Below, piece by piece: positions 1-8,586 of a stretch of 64,000 nucleotides of DNA. A program made the position numbers and the translations under genes. The stretch covers positions 1,178,001 to 1,242,000 of the forward strand of contig CAKNFP010000002.1 of NCBI GenBank assembly GCA_930633525.1, read 5' to 3'. The number at the start of each line of letters is the position of its first letter. Position 1 is the first letter of the stretch. This stretch comes from Hyphomicrobiales bacterium. Its GTDB lineage: Bacteria > Pseudomonadota > Alphaproteobacteria > Rhizobiales > Beijerinckiaceae. The notes beneath the pieces are model-generated. The model was not told the DNA's origin. It saw only the letters and a list, made by a program, of their open reading frames with translations, and did not search any database.

Positions 1-736
1 CGATGAAGCCCACGACCTTATCCGCGAGGCCGGTCATATTGACGTCGCTTGGTCCACCGCCGGTATACCCGTAGTCCCAGCGACTGGTATGGAAGGACTT
101 GCCCTCGAAGCTTTCAAGGCCGGGGATATCGGGCAGCTTGACCTGGCTCATTGGACCGTTGCAGATGCAGACGAATCGCGCAGCGATCCGGTCGCCGCGG
201 TCAGTCTTCACATGCCAGAAGTTCGTCGCCTCGTCCCACTCCAATGCAGTGATCGTGGTGTGGAACAGCGCGTCGCGATAGAGATCGAACTTGCGGGCGA
301 TGCGCCGGGCGTGCTCGTAGATCTCGGGCGCTGGCGCGTAGTGCATGGTCGGTATATAATCGGTCTCCTCGAGAAGCGGCATGTATATGAGAGCGTCAAC
401 ATCGCATTTCGCCTCAGGATAGCGGTTCCAATACCAGACTCCACCAACGTCGCCCGCACTGTCCACCAGCCGGACGCGATCGACGCCGGCCTGTTTCAGC
501 CGGGCCCCCACCGTGAGCGCGGAAAGCCCTGCGCCCAGGCAGAGCACCTCAACCTCATCGAACAGCGGCGCGCGTGGCTGTGGCGCATTGAACGGGTCGC
601 CGAGGTAGCGAATTAGATCCCCCTCGATGTCAGGCACATCCCGGCTCGACCTGCTCCGCCGCTTGTCACGCTCTGTACGATACTTGCTCCGCGCCGCTTC
701 AAGCCCGCGCTCCGCCGCACAGCGGTCTTCCGTCAT
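1..736 (-). CDS. Flavin-containing (Baeyer-Villiger-type) monooxygenase, C-terminus off the window
   Basis: The minus-strand reading frame is open from an ATG at 736 to the left edge, giving 245 visible residues, so the gene is partial. It has the FAD Rossmann motif GAGLSA (residues 68-73), the segment NRYPEAKCDVD (104-114) and the Baeyer-Villiger fingerprint FEGKSFHTSRWD (210-221). Enzymes of this family use FAD, NADPH and O2 to insert oxygen next to a ketone, giving an ester or lactone. A GGGAGG site lies about 5 bases before the ATG. The N-terminal ~55 residues before the FAD motif resemble the extension seen in cyclohexanone/cyclopentadecanone monooxygenase relatives. It diverges from the cyclase-family gene, suggesting a shared ring-cleavage role (inference). 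Confidence 0.85.
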   Translation of the reverse strand, partial: MTEDRCAAERGLEAARSKYRTERDKRRSRSSRDVPDIEGDLIRYLGDPFNAPQPRAPLFDEVEVLCLGAGLSALTVGARLKQAGVDRVRLVDSAGDVGGVWYWNRYPEAKCDVDALIYMPLLEETDYIPTMHYAPAPEIYEHARRIARKFDLYRDALFHTTITALEWDEATNFWHVKTDRGDRIAARFVCICNGPMSQVKLPDIPGLESFEGKSFHTSRWDYGYTGGGPSDVNMTGLADKVVGFI

Positions 737-907
737 ATATGCCTCCCTGTCGGATCCCGCGCAGGTTAAATTGCGGAACCGGGCCAATCGGCGAAATCCC
801 CACCGGGCCAAAATCATACTCTATAGAGAACAGTCTTTCACTTTCATGGGAAGCCCGCAACCCATAAAGATGAGCTAGCCTCTATTCCGGATGCTTTTCG
901 AACTAGC

Positions 908-936
908 GCGCCTCCATCTCTCGCGCATGGAGGCGC
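908..936. promoter_or_regulatory. 10-bp perfect inverted repeat (candidate operator)
   Basis: Arms GCGCCTCCAT (908-917) and ATGGAGGCGC (927-936) are exact reverse complements around a 9-base spacer. The repeat ends 1 base before a TTGACA hexamer (938-943), in the divergent region between the monooxygenase and the cyclase-family gene. The position suits an operator; a transcribed hairpin is the alternative. Confidence 0.5.
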
Positions 937-937
937 C

Positions 938-965
938 TTGACATAAGGGCCCTCATTGCCATACG
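938..965 (+). promoter_or_regulatory. Candidate sigma70-type promoter for the cyclase gene
   Basis: TTGACA at 938-943 is a perfect -35 box. A weak -10 candidate, CATACG, lies at 960-965 after a 16-base spacer. It sits about 45 bases before the ATG at 1008. The -10 match is poor, so this is tentative. Confidence 0.35.
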
Positions 966-1007
966 AGAAGAGAAAATCTCCCATGAGAACTTTCGGGAAG
1001 GCTTGGC

Positions 1008-1934
1008 GTGATGGACGATCAAGAATTGCAAGCCATCTTCAAGCGCATAAGCAACTGGGAGCGTTGGGGGAAAGACGACGAACTGGGCACCCTGAACTGC
1101 ATTACTCAAACCTCGGTAACGCGGGGCTTTAGGGCGGTTCGCTCTGGCACGCGCGTCAGTTGCGCTCTGCCGATTCTGACCACGGCCGGCGAGGCCGGGC
1201 GCGAGGCTATCCATCATAGCATGCTCCGCTGCGGGCATGGGGTAGCGGACACCGGATCCGTCGCCACGACCGATACCATGTGTATCGCTTGCCACGGGCC
1301 GATGTTCACCCATTTGGACGCCCTTTGCCACATGCTCCATGATGGGCGAATGTACAATGGGCGCGACCGACTGGACGTCGCGCCAGACGGAGCCCGGGCG
1401 AACCATATCGGCGCGCTGACCCGCGGCATCTCTGGCCGGGGCATTCTGCTCGACATCTGCCGCTTGCGAGACCAGCCCTACGTCGACCATGACACACCCG
1501 TGTGTCGCGCCGAACTCGAAGAGGCGCTGGAGCGCACCGGCGAGACCATCGAACCGGGCGATTGCCTCCTCATCCGGCTCGGCCGCGAGGTCCGGCGCCG
1601 TATGCTCGGCCCCGAATGCGAAATGCGCGACGGCAAGACTTGTCTTGCAGGTCTACACCCGGACACCTTGCAATGGCTCCACGGGCTCGACCTAGCTCTG
1701 CTTGGGTCGGATGCCGCACATGATGCCATACCGAACAATTACCGCACGGCTCACGTGCCGATCCATGTTGGCTGTCTCGTCTACATGGGCTTGCATCTGC
1801 TGGACAATGCAAATCTTGATCCACTCGCCGAGCACTGCGCCAGTGCAGGCCAATGCAGCTTTTTCTTCGCCGTAATGCCGCTTGCCGTTCCCGGAGCGAC
1901 CGGAAGCATGGTCAACCCACTTGCAATTATGTGA
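1008..1934 (+). CDS. Cyclase-family (kynurenine formamidase-like) metal-dependent hydrolase
   Basis: The 308-residue product fits the cyclase/kynurenine formamidase family (PF04199) in length and motif order. The metal-binding signature appears as HGPMFTHLDALCH at residues 96-108, a version of the family HxGTHxDxPxH motif. Related enzymes hydrolyse amides, lactones or cyclic intermediates. Being divergent from a Baeyer-Villiger-type monooxygenase, it could open an oxygenated ring product, but that is inference. The GT of HxGTH is replaced by PMF, so the substrate may be atypical. An ATGATG pair offers two adjacent starts, at 1008 and 1011. Confidence 0.8.
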   Translation: MMDDQELQAIFKRISNWERWGKDDELGTLNCITQTSVTRGFRAVRSGTRVSCALPILTTAGEAGREAIHHSMLRCGHGVADTGSVATTDTMCIACHGPMFTHLDALCHMLHDGRMYNGRDRLDVAPDGARANHIGALTRGISGRGILLDICRLRDQPYVDHDTPVCRAELEEALERTGETIEPGDCLLIRLGREVRRRMLGPECEMRDGKTCLAGLHPDTLQWLHGLDLALLGSDAAHDAIPNNYRTAHVPIHVGCLVYMGLHLLDNANLDPLAEHCASAGQCSFFFAVMPLAVPGATGSMVNPLAIM

Positions 1935-1996
1935 AACCAGCACTGGCGGGCCACGACGTGCTCCCGAACTCCAGTCGGACCAGGAGGCCGCGCGCC

Positions 1997-2527
1997 GTGC
2001 CAGGACAAGTTTTCAGCGAGGTATCGCAACTGGGCTACATCACCCGCGACATCCACACCTCGATGCGTAACCTCCGCGACACCCTCGGCGTCGGCCCATG
2101 GTTCTATCTGGAAAACCGGATGCCGATCACCTACCGGTCCCAGCGGCACGAGATCGACACCATCGTGGCTTTCGCCAACATCGGGCCGATGCAACTGGAG
2201 CTTATCCAGCAATGCGACGATAGGCCCTCGATGTACCTCGACTATCTGGCGGACAGCCGGGTTCCCCTGCATGGACTGCAACATTTCGCCTTCTGGGTCG
2301 AGAATCACGACGGTGCCGTGGCAGACGCATTACAGCGCGGGTTCATCGAACTACAGAGCACTACTGTAGCTCGCGGTAGGGTCGTCTACCTGTCGCACCC
2401 GAAATCGCCTGATTTTGTCGTCGAATTCGCCGAGTCGACGCCAGGGCGGCAGGCGATGCGCCAACGTGTGCGCGAAGCCGCGTCCGGCTGGGATGGGGGG
2501 GATCCGTTCCGCGCGCTCGAGAGGTAG
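1997..2527 (+). CDS. VOC-superfamily (glyoxalase/bleomycin resistance-like) protein
   Basis: I chose the GTG at 1997 (176 aa) because an AGGAGG site lies at 1982-1987. The longer in-frame extension overlaps the upstream gene and has no homologous look. The protein starts a VOC fold with LGYITRDIHTSM, then GPWFYLENR and QLELIQQ, and later GLQHFAFWVEN, the pattern of PF13669-type proteins related to methylmalonyl-CoA epimerase. Such proteins use a divalent metal to act on vicinal oxygen groups. It lies 62 bases after the cyclase gene and is probably co-transcribed. Its substrate is not evident. Confidence 0.75.
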   Translation: MPGQVFSEVSQLGYITRDIHTSMRNLRDTLGVGPWFYLENRMPITYRSQRHEIDTIVAFANIGPMQLELIQQCDDRPSMYLDYLADSRVPLHGLQHFAFWVENHDGAVADALQRGFIELQSTTVARGRVVYLSHPKSPDFVVEFAESTPGRQAMRQRVREAASGWDGGDPFRALER

Positions 2528-2540
2528 GCTAAACTGGGTA

Positions 2541-2583
2541 CGAAGAAAAGACGTCATCTGTTCGCGCTGCAAATTTTTCTTCG
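2541..2583 (+). other. Inverted repeat in the leader of the tctC gene
   Basis: CGAAGAAAA (2541-2549) and TTTTCTTCG (2575-2583) are exact reverse complements separated by 25 bases, in the AT-rich leader before the substrate-binding protein gene. It could be an mRNA hairpin or a binding site. The evidence is symmetry only. Confidence 0.25.
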
Positions 2584-2627
2584 CTATTAAAAATAAAATA
2601 CATGTTTCTACGGGAGGATGGCTAGAT

Positions 2628-3605
2628 ATGGCTATGAAATTGTTGATGCTGGCATTCGGCATTGTTGCTGCTGCCTTCACCGGTTCGACAGAATCCCAAG
2701 CCCAGTCGACTTTTCCCAAGCAGCCAATCAAGCTGATCTATCCCTTCGGCGCCGGTTCGGCGATGGACACCTCATGGCGCCATGCGGCAGCGATCGCCGG
2801 CAAGATTCTCGGCCAACCCGTCGTCATCGAGAATCAGCCGGGCGCGTCCGGCCAGATCGGCTTCCGCGCCATGGCGGCCGCGAAGCCCGATGGGTATACT
2901 TTAGGAGTTCCGTCGAACTCCGTGCTGGTGACGCAGCCTCTTTACGACCTCGCCTGGACCATCAAGCCCGGAGTAAATTATGAGCCGGTCATCTTTGGCG
3001 TATCGGCCGAGCAGTATCTCTTCGCCAATGCCAACGTGCCCTACAACGACGTCGCCGGCCTGATCGCCTACGCGAAGGCTAATCCGGGAAAGGTGAATTT
3101 CGCGAATACCGGCGTAGGGACGACAGCTCATCTGGGGGCTGAGGCTTTGGCCGCGGCCGCCGGCATAGATGTGACACATATCTCGTACAATGGCATGGCG
3201 CCGGCTCTTCCCGACCTCCTGTCCGGTACGGTGGATCTGCTGTTTGCCTCGGGCTTCTTCCAGGAACACGCCGATTCTGGCGCGATGAAGGTGATCGGGA
3301 ATTCCGGCAGAACCCGCGGCAAGCAGTTCCCCAATGCTCCCCTGCTAAGCGAGACACCAGGACTGGAAGGCTTCTCGATCGCCGCCTGGACAGGCCTTGT
3401 CGCGCCAATGGGCACGCCTCCGGAAGTCATCGAACGGCTGCGTGAAGCGTTCAAGAAAACACTGGATTCCCCAGAGTTCCTTAGCCAGGCAGAGAAGATC
3501 GGTCAAAACGTCGAGACCCTCGGACCTGTCGAGTTCAAAGCGATGATCCTGCGCGAAACAGACATCTTGCGCCCGATCGTCAAGGCTGCTGGCCTCAAGA
3601 AATAG
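2628..3605 (+). CDS. tctC: TTT substrate-binding protein (TctC/Bug family)
   Basis: The 325-aa periplasmic binding protein belongs to the Bug/TctC family (PF03401). It has a signal peptide ending near SQAQS, then FPKQPIKLIYPFGAGSAMD and PVVIENQPGASG, the usual family anchors. ATG 2628 is preferred because GGGAGG sits at 2612-2617; the longer open frame upstream is untranslated leader overlapping the VOC gene. It would capture a carboxylate in the periplasm and hand it to the TctB/TctA pair encoded just downstream. Bug proteins bind diverse acids, so the substrate is unknown. Its location suggests the compound degraded by the flanking enzymes. Confidence 0.9.
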   Translation: MAMKLLMLAFGIVAAAFTGSTESQAQSTFPKQPIKLIYPFGAGSAMDTSWRHAAAIAGKILGQPVVIENQPGASGQIGFRAMAAAKPDGYTLGVPSNSVLVTQPLYDLAWTIKPGVNYEPVIFGVSAEQYLFANANVPYNDVAGLIAYAKANPGKVNFANTGVGTTAHLGAEALAAAAGIDVTHISYNGMAPALPDLLSGTVDLLFASGFFQEHADSGAMKVIGNSGRTRGKQFPNAPLLSETPGLEGFSIAAWTGLVAPMGTPPEVIERLREAFKKTLDSPEFLSQAEKIGQNVETLGPVEFKAMILRETDILRPIVKAAGLKK

Positions 3606-3620
3606 CGGAAATGACAATCC

Positions 3621-3642
3621 GAGGCTGCGTGATCGCCGCCTC
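3621..3642 (+). other. Hairpin between tctC and tctB
   Basis: GAGGCTGC (3621-3628) pairs with GCCGCCTC region (3635-3642) with one mismatch around a 6-base loop. It lies just after the tctC stop. A hairpin here could lower expression of the membrane genes relative to the abundant binding protein, as seen in some binding-protein operons. Weak evidence. Confidence 0.25.
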
Positions 3643-3765
3643 TGTGCTCAGATCAGACAGTGAGGCGCTTTCGATTTTGATTTCTGCGTCGCGGAGACAG
3701 CCTTCATGGGCCGATCGCAGGCCCAAGGGCCCCTCTCGAACCTGCCTCTGGTAAAAGGAAAAGGA

Positions 3766-4212
3766 ATGGCGCGATTTCTGCGTTCTCGAGACTTTCTCGC
3801 CGGAGGGATGTTTGTTTTCCTGGGGCTGGCTGCGATCGCATTGCGGGGTCCTAACCTGGAAATTGGGACCGCCAACCGTATGGGTCCCGGCTATCTGCCT
3901 ATGGTCATCGCAGCTGGGCTGATCGTCATCGGCGCAGTCACCATCTGGCTGTCCTTCAGCGGCAAGTCCGAGCCCATCGAGCGGCTCAATCTTCGCCCCG
4001 CTTTCATGGTGATCGGCGCGCTTCTCTGCTTCGCGGTGTTGATTGACCGGGCGGGACTTGTCCTGACGCTCATACCAACAGTTTTCCTCTGCGCCTATGC
4101 CTCGCCCGAAGCGAAGTTCCGCGAGGCCGCAGGGCTCACTTTATTTCTGATCGCCCTCACGTCTCTTGTATTCATCTATGCGATACGCCTTCCCATAAAG
4201 TTGCTGCCATGA
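3766..4212 (+). CDS. tctB: TTT small membrane subunit (TctB family)
   Basis: The ATG at 3766 gives 148 residues, the normal size for TctB (PF07331), and follows a purine-rich AAAAGGAAAAGGA. The protein begins with a membrane helix (FLAGGMFVFLGLAAIAL), then the family feature NRMGPGYLPM, and further helices to the C-terminus. It is the small four-helix partner of TctA in a proton- or sodium-coupled secondary importer. Its stop overlaps the tctA ATG (ATGA at 4209), indicating translational coupling. A longer frame to 3706 exists but lacks a ribosome site. Confidence 0.88.
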   Translation: MARFLRSRDFLAGGMFVFLGLAAIALRGPNLEIGTANRMGPGYLPMVIAAGLIVIGAVTIWLSFSGKSEPIERLNLRPAFMVIGALLCFAVLIDRAGLVLTLIPTVFLCAYASPEAKFREAAGLTLFLIALTSLVFIYAIRLPIKLLP

Positions 4213-5720
4213 TGAATGATGTTCTTGCCAACCTTTCGCTTGGACTTTCGGTCGCTGTCAGCCCCGTGAATTTGGCATTCTGTTTCGTTGGAACCTTGGC
4301 TGGAACGCTTGTCGGAATCCTTCCCGGAGTGGGACCGCTTGCCACGATTTCCATGCTTCTGCCACTGACCTTCGTTCTTGATCCGACCACAGCTCTGATC
4401 ATGCTGGCTGGCATCTACTATGGCGCGCAATATGGTGGATCCACGACCGCTATTCTTCTCAACGTGCCCGGCGAGGCCTCTTCGGTCGTCACATGTATCG
4501 AGGGCAACAAGCTCGCGCAGCAGGGCCGAGCCGGGGCGGCCCTGGCAATCGCGGCTCTCGGCTCGTTCTTCGCCGGCACAATTGCGGCTGCTGTGATCTT
4601 TCTGCTCAGCCCACCGCTGGCCAAGTTGGCATTGGCATTTCGCCCTGCGGACTATACGAGCCTGATGGCTTTCGGCCTTCTTTGCTCGGTCGTGCTCGCC
4701 AGCGGCTCGATGATCAAATCGATCGGGATGGTGTTGGTGGGGCTGCTCTTTGGGCTCGTCGGCACGGATGTGAACTCAGGCGTGATGCGCTACACCCTCG
4801 ACATCGATCATCTGGCGGGTGGCATTGGCGTCGTCGCCATTGCGATGGCGCTGTTCGGCATCAGCGACATCATCGCCAACCTTGAGCGTCCGGGACAGAT
4901 GGCAATCGGGACCACGGCAAAGGTTGGCCGGCTTTGGCCCTCTCGCAAGGACTTCCGCGAGGCGGCATTCCCGGTTTTGCGCGGCACTGGCATCGGTAGC
5001 ATTCTTGGGGTGCTGCCGGGAGGTGGCGCTATGCTCAGTTCTTTTGCGTCCTATATGGTGGAGAAGCGCCTCGCCGGCCCGAATTCCAGATTCGGAAACG
5101 GCGCGATTCAAGGGCTAGCCGGTCCAGAATCGGCCAACAACGCTGGCGCGCAAACTTCATTGATCCCCTTGTTGACGCTCGGCGTTCCTGGCAACGCGCT
5201 AATCGCCTTGATGGCAGGCGCCATGATGATTCACGGCATTATGCCTGGTCCGCAGATCATGACCCGCGAGCCAGGGTTGTTCTGGGGTCTGATTGCCTCG
5301 ATGTGGATCGGCAATCTCATGCTGGTGATTATCAATCTGCCATTGATCGGGATCTGGGTATCCCTGCTGAGGGTGCCTTATAGACTTTTGTTTCCTGCAA
5401 TCGTGGTCCTCTGCGCCGTTGGCGCGTATGGTGTAAACAACTCTCCTTTCGAAGTCCTCCTGATGGCCATATTCGCTGGGGTCGGCTTCCTTTTCCGCAA
5501 ACTCGGCTGCGAGGCCGCGCCCCTAATTCTTGGCTTCATCTTGGGGCCCATGATGGAAGAGAACCTGCGCCGCACTTTGATCCTGTCGCGCGGTGACTGG
5601 CTTGTCTTCCTGCGCGAGCCGATCAGCGCGACTTTCCTGGCAGCGAGCGTGGTGCTGGCGCTGATGTTTGTGCTTCCAACCCTACGCCGTGGGCGACAGG
5701 ACGCATTCCAAGAGGAATAA
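4209..5720 (+). CDS. tctA: TTT large permease subunit (TctA family)
   Basis: The 503-residue multi-pass protein matches the TctA family (PF01970). Near residues 30-45 it has GTLAGTLVGILPGVGPLATI and later VLPGGGAMLSSF and GPESANNAGAQTSLIPLLTLGVPG, the two repeated glycine/proline signatures of this permease. It forms the translocation channel with TctB and receives solute from TctC. It overlaps tctB by 4 bases. The window carries a second tctA on the other strand (18900-20408) with the same motifs but clearly diverged sequence, so the two systems probably import different acids. Confidence 0.93.
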   Translation: MMNDVLANLSLGLSVAVSPVNLAFCFVGTLAGTLVGILPGVGPLATISMLLPLTFVLDPTTALIMLAGIYYGAQYGGSTTAILLNVPGEASSVVTCIEGNKLAQQGRAGAALAIAALGSFFAGTIAAAVIFLLSPPLAKLALAFRPADYTSLMAFGLLCSVVLASGSMIKSIGMVLVGLLFGLVGTDVNSGVMRYTLDIDHLAGGIGVVAIAMALFGISDIIANLERPGQMAIGTTAKVGRLWPSRKDFREAAFPVLRGTGIGSILGVLPGGGAMLSSFASYMVEKRLAGPNSRFGNGAIQGLAGPESANNAGAQTSLIPLLTLGVPGNALIALMAGAMMIHGIMPGPQIMTREPGLFWGLIASMWIGNLMLVIINLPLIGIWVSLLRVPYRLLFPAIVVLCAVGAYGVNNSPFEVLLMAIFAGVGFLFRKLGCEAAPLILGFILGPMMEENLRRTLILSRGDWLVFLREPISATFLAASVVLALMFVLPTLRRGRQDAFQEE

Positions 5721-5858
5721 AACCAAGGCAGACGTTCGGCCTAGCCGCTGCGGTGCTTGGCAACATTCAGGAAACCATTCGCCCTGCGCAGAAAATGAAC
5801 TGTGATTCATAATTCAAAACTGGGCTGATCATAAGCGGCCCGCGGTGAGGGAAGACAG

Positions 5859-6818
5859 GTGGAAAGCGGGAAATACAAAGATCTCTTTCGCCGGATGCTT
5901 ATCGTGAGGCAGGCTGAGGAGGCACTACGAAAGCTCTTTGCCGATGGCCTCGTCCCCGGCTTCGTGCATCTTTCAATTGGCCAGGAAGCCGTGCCCGTGG
6001 GCGTTTCTGACAACCTGCGAGACACCGACACCGTCTCCTCTAATCATCGCGGCCATGGGCACACGATCGCCAAGGGTGTGGATCTGAAGGCCTTCTTTGC
6101 CGAAGTGCTCGGACGAGCCGACGGCCTGTGCAAGGGACGTGGCGGGTCGATGCATGTCGCGGATCTCTCCAAGGGCATGTTGGGTGCTAACGGGATTGTC
6201 GGTGCCGGGCTGCCTATAACGACGGGAAGTGCCCTTGCCCTTAAGCTCCGCGGAAAAGGCGATGTCGCCGTCGTGTATTTCGGCGATGGCGCGCTCGCGG
6301 AAGGCCTATTGCACGAGTGCTTCAACATCGCAGCCCTGTGGAAGCTACCTGTGTTGTTCGTGTGCGAAAATAATGGCTGGTCTGAATTCAGCCCCACCTC
6401 CCGTCAGATTTCGTTCACGCTGGCAGCCCTCACGAAGGCCTTCGGCATGACCTACGAAGAAGTTGACGGCAATAAAGTCTCCGAAGTGACGCGTGTTGCA
6501 GGAAACCTGATTTCCGGCATGCGCATCGCAGCTCATCCTGTCGTCCTTGAATGCCGAACCACCCGGTTCCGCGGCCATTTTGAGGGAGACAGCCAAAACT
6601 ACCGCGACGAAGGCGAACTTCAAGAAATTGTAAGTCGAGATCCATTGCTTCTGGCACGCGAGGAGATGATTGCGCTCGGTATTGCGGCTTTGTGGTTCGA
6701 TGAAGTCGAGACTGAAGTCGGCAGCGAGGTCGAAGCCGCTCTAGCCGCCGCGCTCGCTGCACCGCTTCCCGCCATCTCGGAGATCACTGCTGATGTCTAT
6801 ACAACGGCGTGGAGGTGA
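5859..6818 (+). CDS. 2-oxoacid dehydrogenase E1 component, alpha subunit
   Basis: The 319-aa thiamine-diphosphate enzyme subunit starts at GTG 5859, behind GAGGGAA. The cofactor motif is GDG at residues 142-144 followed by NN at 171-172, the classic spacing. SNHRGHGH and GRGGSMH near 61-98 are typical of pyruvate/acetoin dehydrogenase E1alpha. With the beta subunit it decarboxylates a 2-oxoacid (or cleaves acetoin) and passes the acyl group to the E2 lipoate. The 138-base gap after tctA suggests its own promoter. Substrate choice among pyruvate, acetoin and branched 2-oxoacids cannot be settled from the sequence. Confidence 0.88.
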   Translation: MESGKYKDLFRRMLIVRQAEEALRKLFADGLVPGFVHLSIGQEAVPVGVSDNLRDTDTVSSNHRGHGHTIAKGVDLKAFFAEVLGRADGLCKGRGGSMHVADLSKGMLGANGIVGAGLPITTGSALALKLRGKGDVAVVYFGDGALAEGLLHECFNIAALWKLPVLFVCENNGWSEFSPTSRQISFTLAALTKAFGMTYEEVDGNKVSEVTRVAGNLISGMRIAAHPVVLECRTTRFRGHFEGDSQNYRDEGELQEIVSRDPLLLAREEMIALGIAALWFDEVETEVGSEVEAALAAALAAPLPAISEITADVYTTAWR

Positions 6819-6820
6819 CG

Positions 6821-7795
6821 GTGGCGGAAGTTCGTTTCATTAGGGCAATCAACCAAGCACTGTCCGATGCGATGGAGGCCGATCCGTCGGTCATCCTGCT
6901 GGGCGAGGATATCGGGGCAGCGGGGGGATCATTCAAGGCGACCCGGGGTCTGCTCGAGAGGTTCGGCCCGGACCGCGTCTATGACACGCCCATTTCAGAA
7001 GCGGCCATCACGGGCATGGCCGTCGGCGCGGCGATGACCGGCCTGAAGCCAATACTCGAAATCATGTTCATGGATTTCGTCACGCTCTCGATGGACATGC
7101 TGGTGAACCAAGCGGCCAAGGCACGGTCGATGTTCGGCGGACAGTGCTCGGTTCCAATGGTGCTGCGGATGCCTCACGGCGGGGGCTTGAACGCCGGGCC
7201 GCAACATTCTCAGTGCCTCGAAGCCTGGTTCGCGCATGTCCCAGGCCTGAAGGTCGTCTGTCCATCGACTCCCGCCGACGCCTATGGATTGCTCCGTGCG
7301 GCGATCGCCGATCCGGATCCAGTGATCTTCGTCGAGAACAAGGCGCTTTACGCCCTGAAGGGTGATCTTCCCGACATCCCGGAAAGCGCCGATATCGGTG
7401 TAGCGCAGATCGTACGGCCCGGCGAGGACGTGACTGTGGTCGCCTATGGGGCCGCGGTCGCCTGGGCTGAGACGGCTGCCGAGACCATGGCGGGGGAAGG
7501 AATCAGCGTCGAGATCCTCGACCTGCGTTCTATTCAGCCCTGGGATGAGGCTGCAGTGCTACGAAGCCTGGCGAAAACTCACAATCTCGTCGTGGCGCAC
7601 GAGGCCGTCGGGCCCTTCGGAGTGGGCGCTGAAATCGTCGCCCGTGTAGCTGACATCGGCTTCGATGATCTCGACGGGCCTATCGTGCGCGTTGCCGCGC
7701 CCTTCGCACCCTCTCCTTTCGGAAAATCTCTTGAAGATGCCTATCGGCCAACCGCGAGCGACATAGTCGCCGCGATCCGCCGGTCGCTCAGTTGA
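6821..7795 (+). CDS. 2-oxoacid dehydrogenase E1 component, beta subunit
   Basis: The protein of about 324 aa matches the transketolase pyrimidine-binding and C-terminal domains of E1beta. Landmarks are VILLGEDIG, VYDTPISEAAITGMAVGAA and the C-terminal VVAHEAVGPFG. Three in-frame GTGs (6809, 6815, 6821) are possible starts. I favour 6821 because GGAGG (6811-6815) precedes it and the protein then begins like family members. The ribosome site lies inside the end of the alpha-subunit gene, so the pair is translationally coupled and should form the alpha2beta2 E1. Confidence 0.87.
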   Translation: MAEVRFIRAINQALSDAMEADPSVILLGEDIGAAGGSFKATRGLLERFGPDRVYDTPISEAAITGMAVGAAMTGLKPILEIMFMDFVTLSMDMLVNQAAKARSMFGGQCSVPMVLRMPHGGGLNAGPQHSQCLEAWFAHVPGLKVVCPSTPADAYGLLRAAIADPDPVIFVENKALYALKGDLPDIPESADIGVAQIVRPGEDVTVVAYGAAVAWAETAAETMAGEGISVEILDLRSIQPWDEAAVLRSLAKTHNLVVAHEAVGPFGVGAEIVARVADIGFDDLDGPIVRVAAPFAPSPFGKSLEDAYRPTASDIVAAIRRSLS

Positions 7796-7802
7796 GGCAG
7801 AC

Positions 7803-8585
7803 ATGACTGACCAACCCATCATCCTCACAGTCGACGGCCCCGTTGCCACGGTGACCATCAACAGACCCGCATCTCTTAACGCGCTTGATATGCCCACAAT
7901 CGCAGCGATGAACGTTGCGCTGGATACGATCGAACGGGACGATACACTGCGCGTCGTCGTCTTCACGGGAAAGGGGCGGGCCTTTGTCGCCGGCGGCGAT
8001 ATCGCCGATCTAAATTCCCGGACGGGGCTGCCTCACTACTTCGAGTTTGCGGAAGCCATCCACAAACTATTCCGCCGGATCGAGACCTTCGACAAGCCCA
8101 CCATCGGCGCGATCAATGGCTTCGCGCTCGGCGGTGGCACAGAACTCATCCTCGCCCTCGATATTCGCATCCTGTCCGAAGACGCCAAACTGGGACTGCC
8201 CGAGATCAAGCTTGGCTTGTTTCCCGGAGCGGGCGGGTCGCAGCGCATCATCCGCCAGCTGCCACTGTGCAGGGCCAAGGAGATCATGTTCGCTGGGGAC
8301 ATGCTCACGCCGCAAGAAGCGGTCGCCATCGGCTTGGCTAACCGCGTCGTCCCGGCAGAAGATCTGGCCGCGGTTGTCGCGGAACTGGCCGGAAAGATCG
8401 CCGAGAAGTCTCCTTTAGTCCTGAAACTTCTGAAGCGGACAATTTCTGACGGCGGGGACATGCCACTCGCCGCCGCTCTGCGTCATGAGCAGGCGATGAT
8501 CGGTCTGGTTCTCGACAGCGCCGACGCGCACACAGGCTGCACCGCGTTTCTGGAGAAACGCCCCCCCCGTTTCGAGGGCCGCTGA
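7803..8585 (+). CDS. Enoyl-CoA hydratase/isomerase
   Basis: The 260-aa crotonase-family protein has GKGRAFVAGGDIADL near residues 57-71 and INGFALGGGTEL near 102-113. These two loops form the oxyanion hole. It would hydrate an enoyl-CoA, or a related CoA ester, in the pathway served by the neighbouring acyl-CoA dehydrogenase and ligase. It starts 7 bases after the E1beta gene and ends 1 base before the E2 gene, so it is embedded in the oxoacid dehydrogenase operon. That placement ties the complex to CoA-ester catabolism rather than to central pyruvate metabolism. Confidence 0.88.
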   Translation: MTDQPIILTVDGPVATVTINRPASLNALDMPTIAAMNVALDTIERDDTLRVVVFTGKGRAFVAGGDIADLNSRTGLPHYFEFAEAIHKLFRRIETFDKPTIGAINGFALGGGTELILALDIRILSEDAKLGLPEIKLGLFPGAGGSQRIIRQLPLCRAKEIMFAGDMLTPQEAVAIGLANRVVPAEDLAAVVAELAGKIAEKSPLVLKLLKRTISDGGDMPLAAALRHEQAMIGLVLDSADAHTGCTAFLEKRPPRFEGR

Positions 8586-8586
8586 C

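Noticed and set aside
89..616. Plus-strand 175-codon open frame at the left edge
   Set aside because: Antisense to the flavin monooxygenase, whose motifs (FAD site, BVMO fingerprint) are clear on the minus strand.
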